Positions 1 to 6,508 of a stretch of DNA of 8,739 nt are shown here, piece by piece. Within the stretch, counting starts at the first letter, position 1. Every line of letters begins with the position of its first letter. Below the pieces are notes generated by a model. It saw only the letters and a list, made by a program, of their open reading frames with translations. It was not told where the DNA came from and made no database searches. A program made the translations under genes and the position numbers. The stretch is taken from assembly GCA_003212115.1 (NCBI GenBank), contig QCQS01000036.1, positions 1-8,739 of the forward strand. The letters are read 5' to 3'. Origin of the DNA: Prochlorococcus sp. AG-455-E15. Its GTDB lineage: Bacteria > Cyanobacteriota > Cyanobacteriia > PCC-6307 > Cyanobiaceae.

Positions 1-360
1 GAACTCGTATTGAAGATAGTAAGACAAAATTTAGTCAAGGATAATAAAGGTTGGATTTTAGATGGTTACCCAAGAAATTTATCTCAAGCAAATTCATTAA
101 ATGAAGTCTTAAATGAAATAAATCAACCTTTGGAATTAGTTTTTTATTTAGATATTCCGGAAGAAGTACTAATTAAGCGTTTGCTTTTAAGAGGTAGAAA
201 AGATGATACGGAAGAGACAATTAGAACAAGAGTTGACATTTATAAAAAAACTACAGAACCATTGATTCAATATTTTAAAGATCTCTCATTGTTAGAGTAT
301 ATTAATGCTGATAGAGATTTAAAAACCATTTCCTCTGATATCAAACAAAAAATGGCTTGA
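1..360 (+). CDS. adk: Adenylate kinase, C-terminal part (5' end outside window)
   Basis: Adenylate kinase converts ATP plus AMP to two ADP in the cytoplasm. The reading frame is open from base 1 (E-L-V-L-K-I-V...), so the gene begins upstream and the TTG at 10 is not the real start; 119 C-terminal residues are visible. They contain the family signature GWILDGYPRN (about residues 17-26 of the fragment), which includes the AMP-site DGYPR. An arginine-rich LID segment RLLLRGRKDD...TRV follows, with the GR-x-DD and downstream Arg that contact the phosphates. The LID is the short type, without the roughly 30-residue zinc-finger-like insert of long bacterial forms. The N-terminal P-loop is missing only because the window cuts it. 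adk immediately before rpmJ is the usual order in bacterial ribosomal clusters, normally after secY. The assignment is firm. Confidence 0.95.
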   Translation, partial: ELVLKIVRQNLVKDNKGWILDGYPRNLSQANSLNEVLNEINQPLELVFYLDIPEEVLIKRLLLRGRKDDTEETIRTRVDIYKKTTEPLIQYFKDLSLLEYINADRDLKTISSDIKQKMA

Positions 361-405
361 TGATGATGTAGAATATAGTATTAACGTTTTATTTGTTAAA
401 CCCCT

Positions 406-522
406 ATGAAGGTCAGATCTTCAGTCAAAAAAATTAGTCCTGACGATCAGATCGTGAGGAGAAGAGGTAAAATCTATGTTATTAACAAGAAAAGACCTCG
501 CAATAAACAGCGTCAGGGTTAA
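406..522 (+). CDS. rpmJ: 50S ribosomal protein L36, zinc-ligand-free form
   Basis: L36 is the smallest protein of the large ribosomal subunit. This 38-residue ORF begins MKVRSSVKKIS and ends RPRNKQRQG, the family's start and end patterns, with the basic centre IVRRRGKIYVINKK. Canonical zinc-binding L36 has Cys11, Cys14, Cys27 and His33 in this spacing. Here those positions are Ser11, Asp14, Asn27 and Asn33, so no zinc site is left (C-minus type). The ATG follows TTAAACCCCT and has no Shine-Dalgarno sequence. The gene lies 45 bases after adk and 41 before rpsM, the expected order in the cluster. A TAGAAT at 369-374 could be a -10 box for the following genes, but I see no convincing -35. Identification is firm. 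Confidence 0.95.
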   Translation: MKVRSSVKKISPDDQIVRRRGKIYVINKKRPRNKQRQG

Positions 523-563
523 ATTTCAACCCTTAAATTCAAACTTTTACTTATTCAAAACAC

Positions 564-929
564 GTGGCCAGGATTGCAGGAATTGACATACCTCGCGAAA
601 AGCGAGTTGAAATTGCACTTACATACGTCTATGGAATTGGTTTAACGAGATCAAAGCTAATTCTTGCTAATACGGGTGTAAACCCTGATACTCGCGTCAA
701 AGACCTTTCAGATTCTGATGTTCAAAAGCTCAGAGGGGCTTCAGAAGAATTCACTTTAGAAGGGGATTTGAGAAGAAAAGAGGGAATGGCTTTAAAACGT
801 TTACAGGATATAGGGTGTGTAAGAGGAAGAAGACATAGAATGAGTCTTCCAGTAAGAGGTCAAAGAACTAGAACCAATGCAAGAACAAGACGGGGTTCTA
901 GGAAAACAGTTGCTGGAAGAAAAAAATAA
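564..929 (+). CDS. rpsM: 30S ribosomal protein S13
   Basis: S13 sits in the head of the small subunit, contacts the P-site tRNA and forms a bridge to the large subunit. The 121-residue product has the family N-terminus ARIAGIDIPREKRVEIALTY and the helical segment YGIGLTRSKLIL. It also has the signature RLQDIGCVRGRRHRMSLPVRGQRT (about 80-102) and a strongly basic tail rich in Arg and Lys that reaches toward the tRNA. The start is GTG at 564, chosen because the conserved (M)ARIAGIDIP begins there; no upstream in-frame codon is better. The leader (TTATTCAAAACAC) has no Shine-Dalgarno motif. It lies between rpmJ and rpsK, as in most bacteria, and is probably co-transcribed with rpsK and rpoA. Length and all conserved blocks are normal. 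Confidence 0.97.
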   Translation: MARIAGIDIPREKRVEIALTYVYGIGLTRSKLILANTGVNPDTRVKDLSDSDVQKLRGASEEFTLEGDLRRKEGMALKRLQDIGCVRGRRHRMSLPVRGQRTRTNARTRRGSRKTVAGRKK

Positions 930-973
930 ATAACTAAATCTATTTACAAATTGAAGTATTAAATTTAAACATC

Positions 974-1366
974 ATGGCAGCTACAGTAAAAAAAACAGGT
1001 TCAAAGAAATCTAAACGTAATGTACCCAATGGTGTGGTACATATTCAAAGCACATTTAATAATACTATCGTCTCAATTACTGACACCTCTGGTCATGTAA
1101 TTTCTTGGTCTTCTGCAGGCGCAAGTGGATTTAAAGGGGCTCGGAAAGGTACGCCATTTGCCGCTCAAACAGCTGCTGAGGCTGCAGCTAGAAGAGCACT
1201 TGATCAAGGAATGAGGCAAATAGAAGTACTAGTTAGAGGGCCTGGCGCAGGTAGGGAAACGGCCATAAGAGCTTTACAAGTGGCAGGATTAGAAATAACT
1301 CTAATAAGAGATGTAACTCCATTACCTCATAATGGATGTAGAAGACCTAAACGGAGACGCGTTTAG
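974..1366 (+). CDS. rpsK: 30S ribosomal protein S11
   Basis: S11 lies on the platform of the small subunit near the mRNA exit. The 130-residue protein has a short basic N-terminal tail (KKTGSKKSKRN). The conserved core follows: GVVHIQSTFNNTIVSITD (about 21-38), SWSSAGASGFKGARKGTPFAAQ and the block VRGPGAGRETAIRAL. It ends with the family signature DVTPLPHNGCRRPKRRRV. The start is an ATG without a Shine-Dalgarno sequence (leader AAATTTAAACATC). It follows rpsM by 44 bases and precedes rpoA by 54, the standard S13-S11-alpha order. The following gap contains a run of seven C and seven A. Nothing is missing or unusual in the protein. Confidence 0.97.
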   Translation: MAATVKKTGSKKSKRNVPNGVVHIQSTFNNTIVSITDTSGHVISWSSAGASGFKGARKGTPFAAQTAAEAAARRALDQGMRQIEVLVRGPGAGRETAIRALQVAGLEITLIRDVTPLPHNGCRRPKRRRV

Positions 1367-1420
1367 GTCTTAACCACATTCTCAACCCCCCCAAAAAAAC
1401 TCTTAACCTCATTATTTTCC

Positions 1421-2359
1421 GTGTTGCAATACCAGATTGACAGAATCGACCATCAAATAGCAGATGATCGCTCCCAAACAGGAACTTTTTTAATTGGACC
1501 TCTAGAAAGGGGACAAGCTACAACTTTGGGTAATTCCCTTAGAAGAGTCCTCATGGGAGGACTTGAAGGGAGTGCAGTTACTGCAGTAAGAATAGCAGGA
1601 ATTAATCATGAATATGCCACTATTCCTGGCGTTAGAGAAGACGTTTTAGATATTCTTCTTAATTGTAAGCAACTATCAATTAATAGTTCTAATCCAGAGC
1701 TCGAAATTGGCAGATTAGTAGCTAGTGGCCCAATGGAGGTGAAGGCGAATGACATCCAATTCTCCTCTCAAGTCGAAATTGTAGATGGCGAAAAACCAAT
1801 CGCGACTATTCAGGAGGGTCATAATTTAGAGTTGGAAATCCATGTTGAAAGAGGTGTTGGATATAGACCTGTAGACCGTAAGAGTGAAGAGACAACTGCT
1901 ATTGATTTACTTCAAATAGATGCTGTATTTATGCCAGTTAAGAGAGTGAATTTTACGATTGATGAAACTGCTGTAGCAGAAGGCGGAACGGGAAGAGAAA
2001 GATTAAAAATGGAAGTCGTAACAGATGGTTCAACAAGTCCTGACGATGCTATCGCTGAAGCTGCAAATCAGTTAATAGAACTTTTTCAACCCCTCGCTAC
2101 TGTTACAATGGTTGAGGAAATTCCTGCAGAACCTGAACCATCTCCTGAAGCTCAAATTCCTCTGGAGGAACTAAACTTGTCCGTAAGAGCATATAATTGT
2201 TTGAAAAGGGCGCAAGTTAACTCAGTTTCGGATTTAATGGGCTTCAGCTATGAAGATCTTCTTGAAATTAAGAACTTTGGCTCTAAATCTGCAGATGAAG
2301 TTATTGAGGCTCTTGAGAGAATCGGCATTTCTATTCCACAAAGCAGAACATCTGTTTAA
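1421..2359 (+). CDS. rpoA: DNA-directed RNA polymerase alpha subunit
   Basis: Alpha dimerises to nucleate assembly of RNA polymerase and contacts promoter UP elements and activators. The 312-residue product has both domains. The N-terminal domain (about 1-230) has the assembly motif TTLGNSLRRVL (34-44) and the blocks GVREDVLDILLN and GVGYRPVDR. An acidic, proline-rich linker (about 231-246, EEIPAEPEPSPEA) follows. The C-terminal DNA-binding domain (about 247-304) has LNLSVRAYNCLKRA, where Arg256 matches the E. coli Arg265 that contacts the UP element, then ELLEIKNFGSKS-type helix-hairpin-helix residues (279-290). The start is GTG at 1421, directly followed by TTG; the cyanobacterial N-terminus MLQYQIDRIDHQ supports the GTG. 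There is no Shine-Dalgarno sequence (leader CATTATTTTCC). rplQ follows after 14 bases, as usual. Confidence 0.97.
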   Translation: MLQYQIDRIDHQIADDRSQTGTFLIGPLERGQATTLGNSLRRVLMGGLEGSAVTAVRIAGINHEYATIPGVREDVLDILLNCKQLSINSSNPELEIGRLVASGPMEVKANDIQFSSQVEIVDGEKPIATIQEGHNLELEIHVERGVGYRPVDRKSEETTAIDLLQIDAVFMPVKRVNFTIDETAVAEGGTGRERLKMEVVTDGSTSPDDAIAEAANQLIELFQPLATVTMVEEIPAEPEPSPEAQIPLEELNLSVRAYNCLKRAQVNSVSDLMGFSYEDLLEIKNFGSKSADEVIEALERIGISIPQSRTSV

Positions 2360-2373
2360 CCATTTTTAAGATT

Positions 2374-2724
2374 ATGAGACACCAACTTAGAATTCCATTA
2401 TTAAGTAAACCTGCTGATCAGAGGAAAGCACTTCTAAGAGGTTTAACTACACAATTAATTAGGGAAGGTAGAGTAACGACCACAAAAGCTCGCGCAAAAG
2501 CTTTAAGAAATGAAGCTGAAAGAATGATTTCACTAGCCAAAGAGGGAAGTTTGGCTTCTAGGAGAAGGGCTATTGGATATATTTATGATAAAAAATTAGT
2601 TCATTCATTATTTGAAAAAGCAAGCGAAAGATATGGTGACAGAAATGGTGGTTATACCCGAATAGTCAGAACTGTATCTAGAAAAGGTGATAATGCTCAG
2701 ATGGCCATAATTGAGCTTGTTTAA
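2374..2724 (+). CDS. rplQ: 50S ribosomal protein L17
   Basis: L17 lies near the peptide exit tunnel of the large subunit. The 116-residue product shows the family features: MRHQLRIPLLSKPADQRKALLRGLTTQLI at the N-terminus, then GRVTTTKARAKALRNEAERMI (about 32-52). The C-terminal domain ends GGYTRIVRTVSRKGDNAQMAIIELV. Length matches short bacterial L17 without extensions. The ATG at 2374 is 14 bases after the rpoA stop and has no clear Shine-Dalgarno motif, so translation may depend on coupling or on unstructured AT-rich RNA. rpoA-rplQ adjacency is nearly universal in bacteria. The next gene, truA, follows after 37 bases. Confidence 0.97.
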   Translation: MRHQLRIPLLSKPADQRKALLRGLTTQLIREGRVTTTKARAKALRNEAERMISLAKEGSLASRRRAIGYIYDKKLVHSLFEKASERYGDRNGGYTRIVRTVSRKGDNAQMAIIELV

Positions 2725-2761
2725 GTTCCTTAATAAAGAGGCTTTTACTAAAAAATAACTT

Positions 2762-3568
2762 TTGAAAAGGGTAGCTTTACTAGTCCAATATGATGGATCT
2801 CAATATTCAGGTTGGCAAAAACAAAAAAATGCAAGTACTGTTCAAGAAATTTTAGACAGAGCTCTTTTAAAGATTACAAATCATACAGTAAAGACTTTTG
2901 CAGCAGGCAGGACTGATGCTGGGGTCCATGCATCAGGCCAAGTAGTACACTTTGATGTTGATTGTGTTATTCCAGGAAATAGTTATTCCGATGTCTTAAA
3001 TAGTCTTTTACCCTCAACAATTAGGATCTTGGAATCGGTTGAGGTTAAAGATAGTTGGCATGCATGCTATTCAGCAATGTATAGACATTATCGATATGTC
3101 ATTAATAACAGTAAATTCCCTAATTTGTTTATCAATAATTGGTCATGGCATAGATATCAAAAAGTATTAGATGAAGTTTTAATGTTAAATGCATCCAAGA
3201 CAATGGAAGGAGAACATGATTTTTTTGCTTTTCAGAAAAGTGGTAGTAATAGAACAAACTCTATTACAAACATAAAAAATATAGATATTAAAAGAGTAGA
3301 AGATTTGATTTTAGTTGATATTAAAGCTACTGGTTTTCTATATGGAATGGTCCGCTTAATCATTGGTCAACTTGTTTTGGTTGGAGAAAAAAAAATATCG
3401 CCAGAAATTTTTACAGATAGATGGGTAAATAAAAAGAAAAATGATGTTAAAGAATCTGCCCCCGCTAAGGGGTTATGTTTTGTAAATGCTGTTTATGAAG
3501 AAAATGTTTTTAAAAAGATTAATAACGATGATTTTTTCCCTATATTTTTAATTAAGGGTTTTTCTTAA
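2762..3568 (+). CDS. truA: tRNA pseudouridine(38-40) synthase TruA
   Basis: TruA isomerises uridines at positions 38-40 of the tRNA anticodon arm to pseudouridine. The 268-residue product has the family N-terminus MKRVALLVQYDGSQYSGWQ. The catalytic motif is AAGRTDAGVHASGQVVHFD, with nucleophile Asp52 in GRTDAGVH. Later blocks are YRHYRYVI, EGEHDFFAFQ and TGFLYGMVRLIIGQLV, and the closing APAKGLCF. The start is TTG at 2762; the conserved first strand begins immediately, so a later start would cut the fold. No Shine-Dalgarno sequence is seen. The last 25 or so residues after GLCFVNAVYEE are variable and hydrophobic/charged. A run of nine A at 3387-3395 in the frame could favour slippage, but the frame is intact. 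truA after rplQ and before rplM is a typical cyanobacterial order and links tRNA modification to ribosome production. Confidence 0.96.
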   Translation: MKRVALLVQYDGSQYSGWQKQKNASTVQEILDRALLKITNHTVKTFAAGRTDAGVHASGQVVHFDVDCVIPGNSYSDVLNSLLPSTIRILESVEVKDSWHACYSAMYRHYRYVINNSKFPNLFINNWSWHRYQKVLDEVLMLNASKTMEGEHDFFAFQKSGSNRTNSITNIKNIDIKRVEDLILVDIKATGFLYGMVRLIIGQLVLVGEKKISPEIFTDRWVNKKKNDVKESAPAKGLCFVNAVYEENVFKKINNDDFFPIFLIKGFS

Positions 3569-3614
3569 GTAAAGTTTAATTAAGCTTATTTTTTGTGTAA
3601 ATCATTCAAAACTG

Positions 3615-3644
3615 TTGTTTAATATTCCTCCAATAAGGTAGAAT
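3615..3644 (+). promoter_or_regulatory. Putative sigma70-type promoter for rplM-rpsI-rpmE-prfA
   Basis: The truA-rplM gap is 115 bases, the longest in the ribosomal run. It holds TTGTTT (3615-3620), an 18-base spacer and TAGAAT (3639-3644), which resemble -35 and -10 boxes. A start about seven bases after the -10 would leave a leader of roughly 30 bases before the rplM ATG at 3684. The surrounding DNA is very AT-rich, so chance matches are common; the gap size is the stronger argument. It is not proven that rplM and later genes form a separate unit. Confidence 0.4.
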
Positions 3645-3683
3645 TTAAAATTAAAATTAAATCAATTTGCATAAATTTGGTAA

Positions 3684-4115
3684 ATGAATAAAACTATTAC
3701 TCCATCTTTAGAAACCATTGAAAGAAATTGGTTTTTAGTTGACGCAAAAGATAAAACACTAGGCAGACTTGCTACAGAAATTGCAACTGTATTGAGAGGT
3801 AAGAATAAACCAACTTTTACACCTCATCTAGATACTGGAGATTTTGTTATTGTAGTAAATGCCGAAAAAGTTGAGGTAACAGGTAAAAAAGCATCACAAA
3901 AGTTGTATAGGAGACATTCTGGAAGACCAGGAGGAATGAAAATTGAAAAATTTGAATCTTTACAAGAGAGAATTCCTGAAAGAATCATCGAGCAAGCTGT
4001 TAAAGGTATGCTGCCACATAACTCTTTAGGAAGACAGCAATTTAAAAAACTAAAAGTTTATAAAGGTTCTGATCATCCTCATGCTGCTCAGAATCCTGTA
4101 TTATTAAATAGTTAA
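3684..4115 (+). CDS. rplM: 50S ribosomal protein L13
   Basis: L13 is an early-assembling protein of the large subunit. The 143-residue product has NWFLVDAKDKTLGRLATEIA (about 15-34), then the GDFVIVVNAEKVEVTGKK block (about 52-69) and the RRHSGRPGGMK segment. The family signature AVKGMLPHNSLGR (about 105-117) is followed by LKVYKGSDHPHAAQNP near the end. The ATG at 3684 is preceded by TTTGGTAA, which is too close to the start to be a good Shine-Dalgarno site. rpsI follows after nine bases, the almost universal rplM-rpsI pair. A plausible promoter lies in the 115-base gap upstream. Length and conserved blocks are normal. Confidence 0.97.
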   Translation: MNKTITPSLETIERNWFLVDAKDKTLGRLATEIATVLRGKNKPTFTPHLDTGDFVIVVNAEKVEVTGKKASQKLYRRHSGRPGGMKIEKFESLQERIPERIIEQAVKGMLPHNSLGRQQFKKLKVYKGSDHPHAAQNPVLLNS

Positions 4116-4124
4116 TTTATCAAA

Positions 4125-4535
4125 ATGAATAGTCAAATAAAAAACAAAGCAGTGTACTGGGGAACTGGAAGAAGAAAAACTTCAGTAGCTAGGGTTCGCT
4201 TGATTCCAGGAAATGGACTTGTAAAAATTAATGGTCGTTCTGGAGATGATTACCTAAACTTTAACCCTCTGCACTTAAATTCAATAAAAGCACCTTTGCA
4301 AACATTAGGACTCGAAAATTCTTATGATATTCTTGTAAATGTTTTTGGTGGTGGATTGACTGGTCAAGCAGATGCCATTAAGCAAGGAACAGCAAGAGCA
4401 CTGTGCGAATTATCTCCTGATAATAGGAAACCTCTAAAAACTGAAGGCCATCTCAGTAGAGATCCTAGAGCTAAGGAACGAAGAAAATATGGTCTTAAAA
4501 AAGCGAGAAAAGCTCCTCAATTCTCTAAACGTTAA
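4125..4535 (+). CDS. rpsI: 30S ribosomal protein S9
   Basis: S9 is in the head of the small subunit, and its C-terminal tail reaches the P-site tRNA. The 136-residue product begins with a short polar stretch, then YWGTGRRKTSVARVRLIPG (about 11-29) and the KINGR segment. GGGLTGQADAIKQGTARAL follows at about 75-93. The basic tail DPRAKERRKYGLKKARKAPQ ends in SKR, the conserved terminus that contacts tRNA. The ATG at 4125 is nine bases after rplM and has no Shine-Dalgarno sequence (TTTATCAAA). Its stop codon at 4533-4535 overlaps the ribosome-binding sequence of rpmE. Identification is firm. Confidence 0.97.
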   Translation: MNSQIKNKAVYWGTGRRKTSVARVRLIPGNGLVKINGRSGDDYLNFNPLHLNSIKAPLQTLGLENSYDILVNVFGGGLTGQADAIKQGTARALCELSPDNRKPLKTEGHLSRDPRAKERRKYGLKKARKAPQFSKR

Positions 4536-4540
4536 AGGAA
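4535..4540 (+). promoter_or_regulatory. Shine-Dalgarno sequence of rpmE
   Basis: AAGGAA at 4535-4540 overlaps the last base of the rpsI stop codon and lies eight bases before the rpmE ATG. It is the only clear Shine-Dalgarno match among the plus-strand genes whose starts are inside the window. The overlap suggests translational coupling of rpmE to rpsI (inference). Confidence 0.6.
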
Positions 4541-4548
4541 TTTAAATC

Positions 4549-4809
4549 ATGCCAAAATCAGAAATACACCCAAAATGGTATCCAGATGCAAAAGTTATTT
4601 GTAATGGAGAAGTTGTAATGACGACAGGTTCCACGCAGCCTGAATTACATGTTGATGTATGGAGTGGGAATCATCCTTTCTTTACTGGAACTCAAAAGAT
4701 TCTTGATACAGAAGGTAGGGTTGATAGGTTTATGAAAAAATATGGAATGGGTTCAGCTAATTCAGCCACATCAAAAGATCAAAAAGAAGAAAAAGATTCT
4801 AAAAAATAG
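4549..4809 (+). CDS. rpmE: 50S ribosomal protein L31, zinc-ligand-poor cyanobacterial form with charged tail
   Basis: L31 lies at the central protuberance and contributes to a bridge between subunits. The 86-residue product has the family N-terminus SEIHPKWYPDAKVICNGEVV and the signature HPFFTGTQKILDTEGRVDRF (about 42-61). Zinc-binding L31 of E. coli has Cys16, Cys18, Cys37 and Cys40. Aligned here, these are Ile17, Asn19, Trp38 and Asn41; one cysteine remains (Cys18), shifted by one, so a four-ligand site cannot form. The last 19 residues (68-86) form a polar tail rich in Lys, Glu, Asp and Ser beyond the usual core. The ATG at 4549 has a real Shine-Dalgarno AAGGAA, unlike its neighbours. It sits between rpsI and prfA; rpmE-prfA adjacency is common and joins ribosome parts to termination. 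Confidence 0.95.
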   Translation: MPKSEIHPKWYPDAKVICNGEVVMTTGSTQPELHVDVWSGNHPFFTGTQKILDTEGRVDRFMKKYGMGSANSATSKDQKEEKDSKK

Positions 4810-4837
4810 AATTTTCAAAAATTAAGCAAAATTTCAA

Positions 4838-5932
4838 TTGGAATACTCAACATTAATTGCAAGGTTGAAAACTGCTTCAGAAAGTTTTGAAAATTTGGAA
4901 GTACAGCTTGCTGATCCTGATATAGCTAATGATCCAAAGAAATTGGAAACCATAGCTAGAGAAAGGTCAAAATTGGAACCTCTAGTGATTGATTTTAATA
5001 AATTGCTTGATACTGCTAAAGAAATCGAAGACTCAAAAAATCTACTAAAAGAGAATAGAAATGATAAAGAAATGGAATCTTTGATAAATGAGGAGTTAAT
5101 AACCCTTGAGGAATATAAGAATGAATTGATTCAAAAAACGACAATCGCTTTATTACCCAAAGATCCAAGAGATGAGAGAAGTGTGATGTTAGAAATCAGA
5201 GCCGGTGCTGGAGGAAACGAGGCTTGTATATGGGCGGGTGATTTAGCAAGAATGTATGAAAGATATGGACAAAAGGTTGGATGGTCTGTAAAACCTATTA
5301 GTGCTTCCGAATCAGATATGGGAGGATTTAAGGAGTTAGTTATCTCTGTTAAGGGAGAATCTGTATATAGTCAACTTAAATTTGAGGCCGGTGTACATAG
5401 AGTCCAAAGAGTTCCAGCCACTGAATCTCAAGGTAGAGTTCACACCTCTACTGCTACAGTGGCCGTTATGCCTGAGGCTGATCCTGTTGAGGTTAAGATT
5501 GATCCAACTGATCTAGAGGTTGGTACAGCAAGGTCAGGAGGTGCAGGGGGACAAAATGTTAATAAGGTAGAGACAGCTATTGATCTTCTCCACAAGCCTA
5601 CAGGAATAAGAGTTTTTTGTACTCAAGAGAGATCGCAATTGCAAAACCGTGAACGAGCAATGGAAATTTTAAGAGCTAAATTGTATGAAATTCAATTAAA
5701 AGAAGCTAATGCAAAAGAGAGATCTCAAAGGCTTTCGCAGGTTGGAACAGGTGATAGGAGTGAAAAAATTAGAACTTATAATTTTAAAGATAACAGGACA
5801 ACTGATCATAGATTAGGATCCAATTTTTCACTAGAGCCAATTCTTGCTGGTCAATTGGATGAAGTGATTGATGCATGCATAGCGCAAGAACAAAAAAGAA
5901 TGATGGAGGATTTTAATAACGAAGTAAATTAA
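4838..5932 (+). CDS. prfA: Peptide chain release factor 1
   Basis: RF1 reads UAA and UAG stop codons in the ribosomal A site and triggers peptide release. The 364-residue product has a charged helical N-terminal domain (about 1-105), then EIRAGAGGNEACIWAGDL (119-136). The stop-codon recognition loop carries PAT (193-195), the PxT of RF1 and not the SPF of RF2. GTARSGGAGGQNVNKVETA includes the catalytic GGQ at 237-239. The C-terminal part has RIRTYNF-like KIRTYNFKDNRTTDHR. The start is TTG at 4838; MEYSTLIARL matches the cyanobacterial N-terminus as I recall it, and no ATG is near. No Shine-Dalgarno sequence is seen (TTAAGCAAAATTTCAA). It follows rpmE by 28 bases and closes the run; a convergent gene begins 13 bases beyond, with no hairpin terminator between. 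Confidence 0.97.
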   Translation: MEYSTLIARLKTASESFENLEVQLADPDIANDPKKLETIARERSKLEPLVIDFNKLLDTAKEIEDSKNLLKENRNDKEMESLINEELITLEEYKNELIQKTTIALLPKDPRDERSVMLEIRAGAGGNEACIWAGDLARMYERYGQKVGWSVKPISASESDMGGFKELVISVKGESVYSQLKFEAGVHRVQRVPATESQGRVHTSTATVAVMPEADPVEVKIDPTDLEVGTARSGGAGGQNVNKVETAIDLLHKPTGIRVFCTQERSQLQNRERAMEILRAKLYEIQLKEANAKERSQRLSQVGTGDRSEKIRTYNFKDNRTTDHRLGSNFSLEPILAGQLDEVIDACIAQEQKRMMEDFNNEVN

Positions 5933-5945
5933 GATTTTATTTTTA

Positions 5946-6452
5946 TTAGATTGCTATTCCTATTACGTATTTACTCCATTCTTTATGTTTGCCAGAGTCA
6001 ATTTGTCTTGTGGCCTCAAAATTAAGATTACTAAGTGGACGATAAGGCTTGCGTTTTAAAGGCATATTTGCCTCTTCTGGGGTTCGGTTACCTTTTTGTA
6101 CATTGCATCTGAGACATGCTGTAGTTACATTTTCCCAGTTATCTGTACCGCCTCTACTTCTAGGTAAAACATGATCTATTGATAAGTCATTACCCCTATA
6201 GTTACAGTATTGACAAGCATTATTATCTCTTAGAAGAATATTTTTTCTTGTTAAAGAAACCTCTCTAAAAGGGACCTTCACGTAGTAACGAAGTCTTATA
6301 ACTGTCGGCAATTTTCTGCCACAATGGATTGAATATGATTTATCTTCCTCTAAGCTTTCTGCTTTACCTTTTATCATCAAAATGACAGCTCTGCGCCATG
6401 AAGTGATGTTTAGAGGTTCATAAGATGCATTTAAAACTAGAGTCTGGCCCAT
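5946..6452 (-). CDS. HNH-family endonuclease-like protein
   Basis: This stand-alone HNH-fold protein is of a type widespread in cyanobacteria; its cellular role is not established and I do not assign one. From the chosen ATG at 6452 it has 168 residues. An N-terminal segment (TLVLNASYEPLNITSWRRAV, about 4-23) is followed by a beta-rich region to about residue 65. The HNH core has CQYC (Cys80, Cys83), IDHVLPRSRGG (Asp93, His94), NWEN (Asn105/Asn108) and CLRCN (Cys113, Cys116, Asn117) before KGN. The two CxxC pairs should bind structural zinc, and Asp-His-Asn should bind the catalytic metal. The third classical histidine is Asn, as in many CxxC HNH proteins. The frame is open to an ATG at 6515, but those extra 21 residues look unlike protein and would leave five bases before alr. 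No partner methylase lies nearby, so a restriction enzyme is unlikely. Confidence 0.85.
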   Translation of the reverse strand: MGQTLVLNASYEPLNITSWRRAVILMIKGKAESLEEDKSYSIHCGRKLPTVIRLRYYVKVPFREVSLTRKNILLRDNNACQYCNYRGNDLSIDHVLPRSRGGTDNWENVTTACLRCNVQKGNRTPEEANMPLKRKPYRPLSNLNFEATRQIDSGKHKEWSKYVIGIAI

Positions 6453-6502
6453 GCCAAAATACAATTTACATGTCATGCTAACTGTATATTTCAATAAGCG
6501 CA

Positions 6503-6508
6503 TACAAT
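6503..6508 (+). promoter_or_regulatory. Possible -10 box for alr
   Basis: TACAAT lies 12 bases before the alr ATG, in the 68-base spacer between the divergent HNH gene and alr. The same eight-base word ATACAATT also occurs at 6459-6466, 43 bases away, near the HNH start. No good -35 is seen at the expected distance. Used from this site, alr mRNA would have almost no leader. The call is weak in DNA this AT-rich. Confidence 0.25.

Noticed and set aside
3058..3067. GCATGCATGC palindrome, with a similar ATGCATGCAT at 5871-5880
   Set aside because: Both are inside coding sequence (truA and prfA), short, and have no partner repeats or binding-site context.
3387..3395. Run of nine A as a programmed frameshift site
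   Set aside because: It encodes lysines in an intact truA frame, and such runs are expected at this base composition.
3460..3472. CCCC-GCTAA-GGGG hairpin followed by a T-rich stretch, like a terminator
   Set aside because: It is inside truA and encodes the conserved APAKGL motif; the stem is only four pairs.
3569..3600. AT-only inverted repeats and TAAGCTTA before a T run after truA, as a terminator
   Set aside because: The stems are short and without G-C pairs or a proper loop; they are not convincing as an intrinsic terminator.
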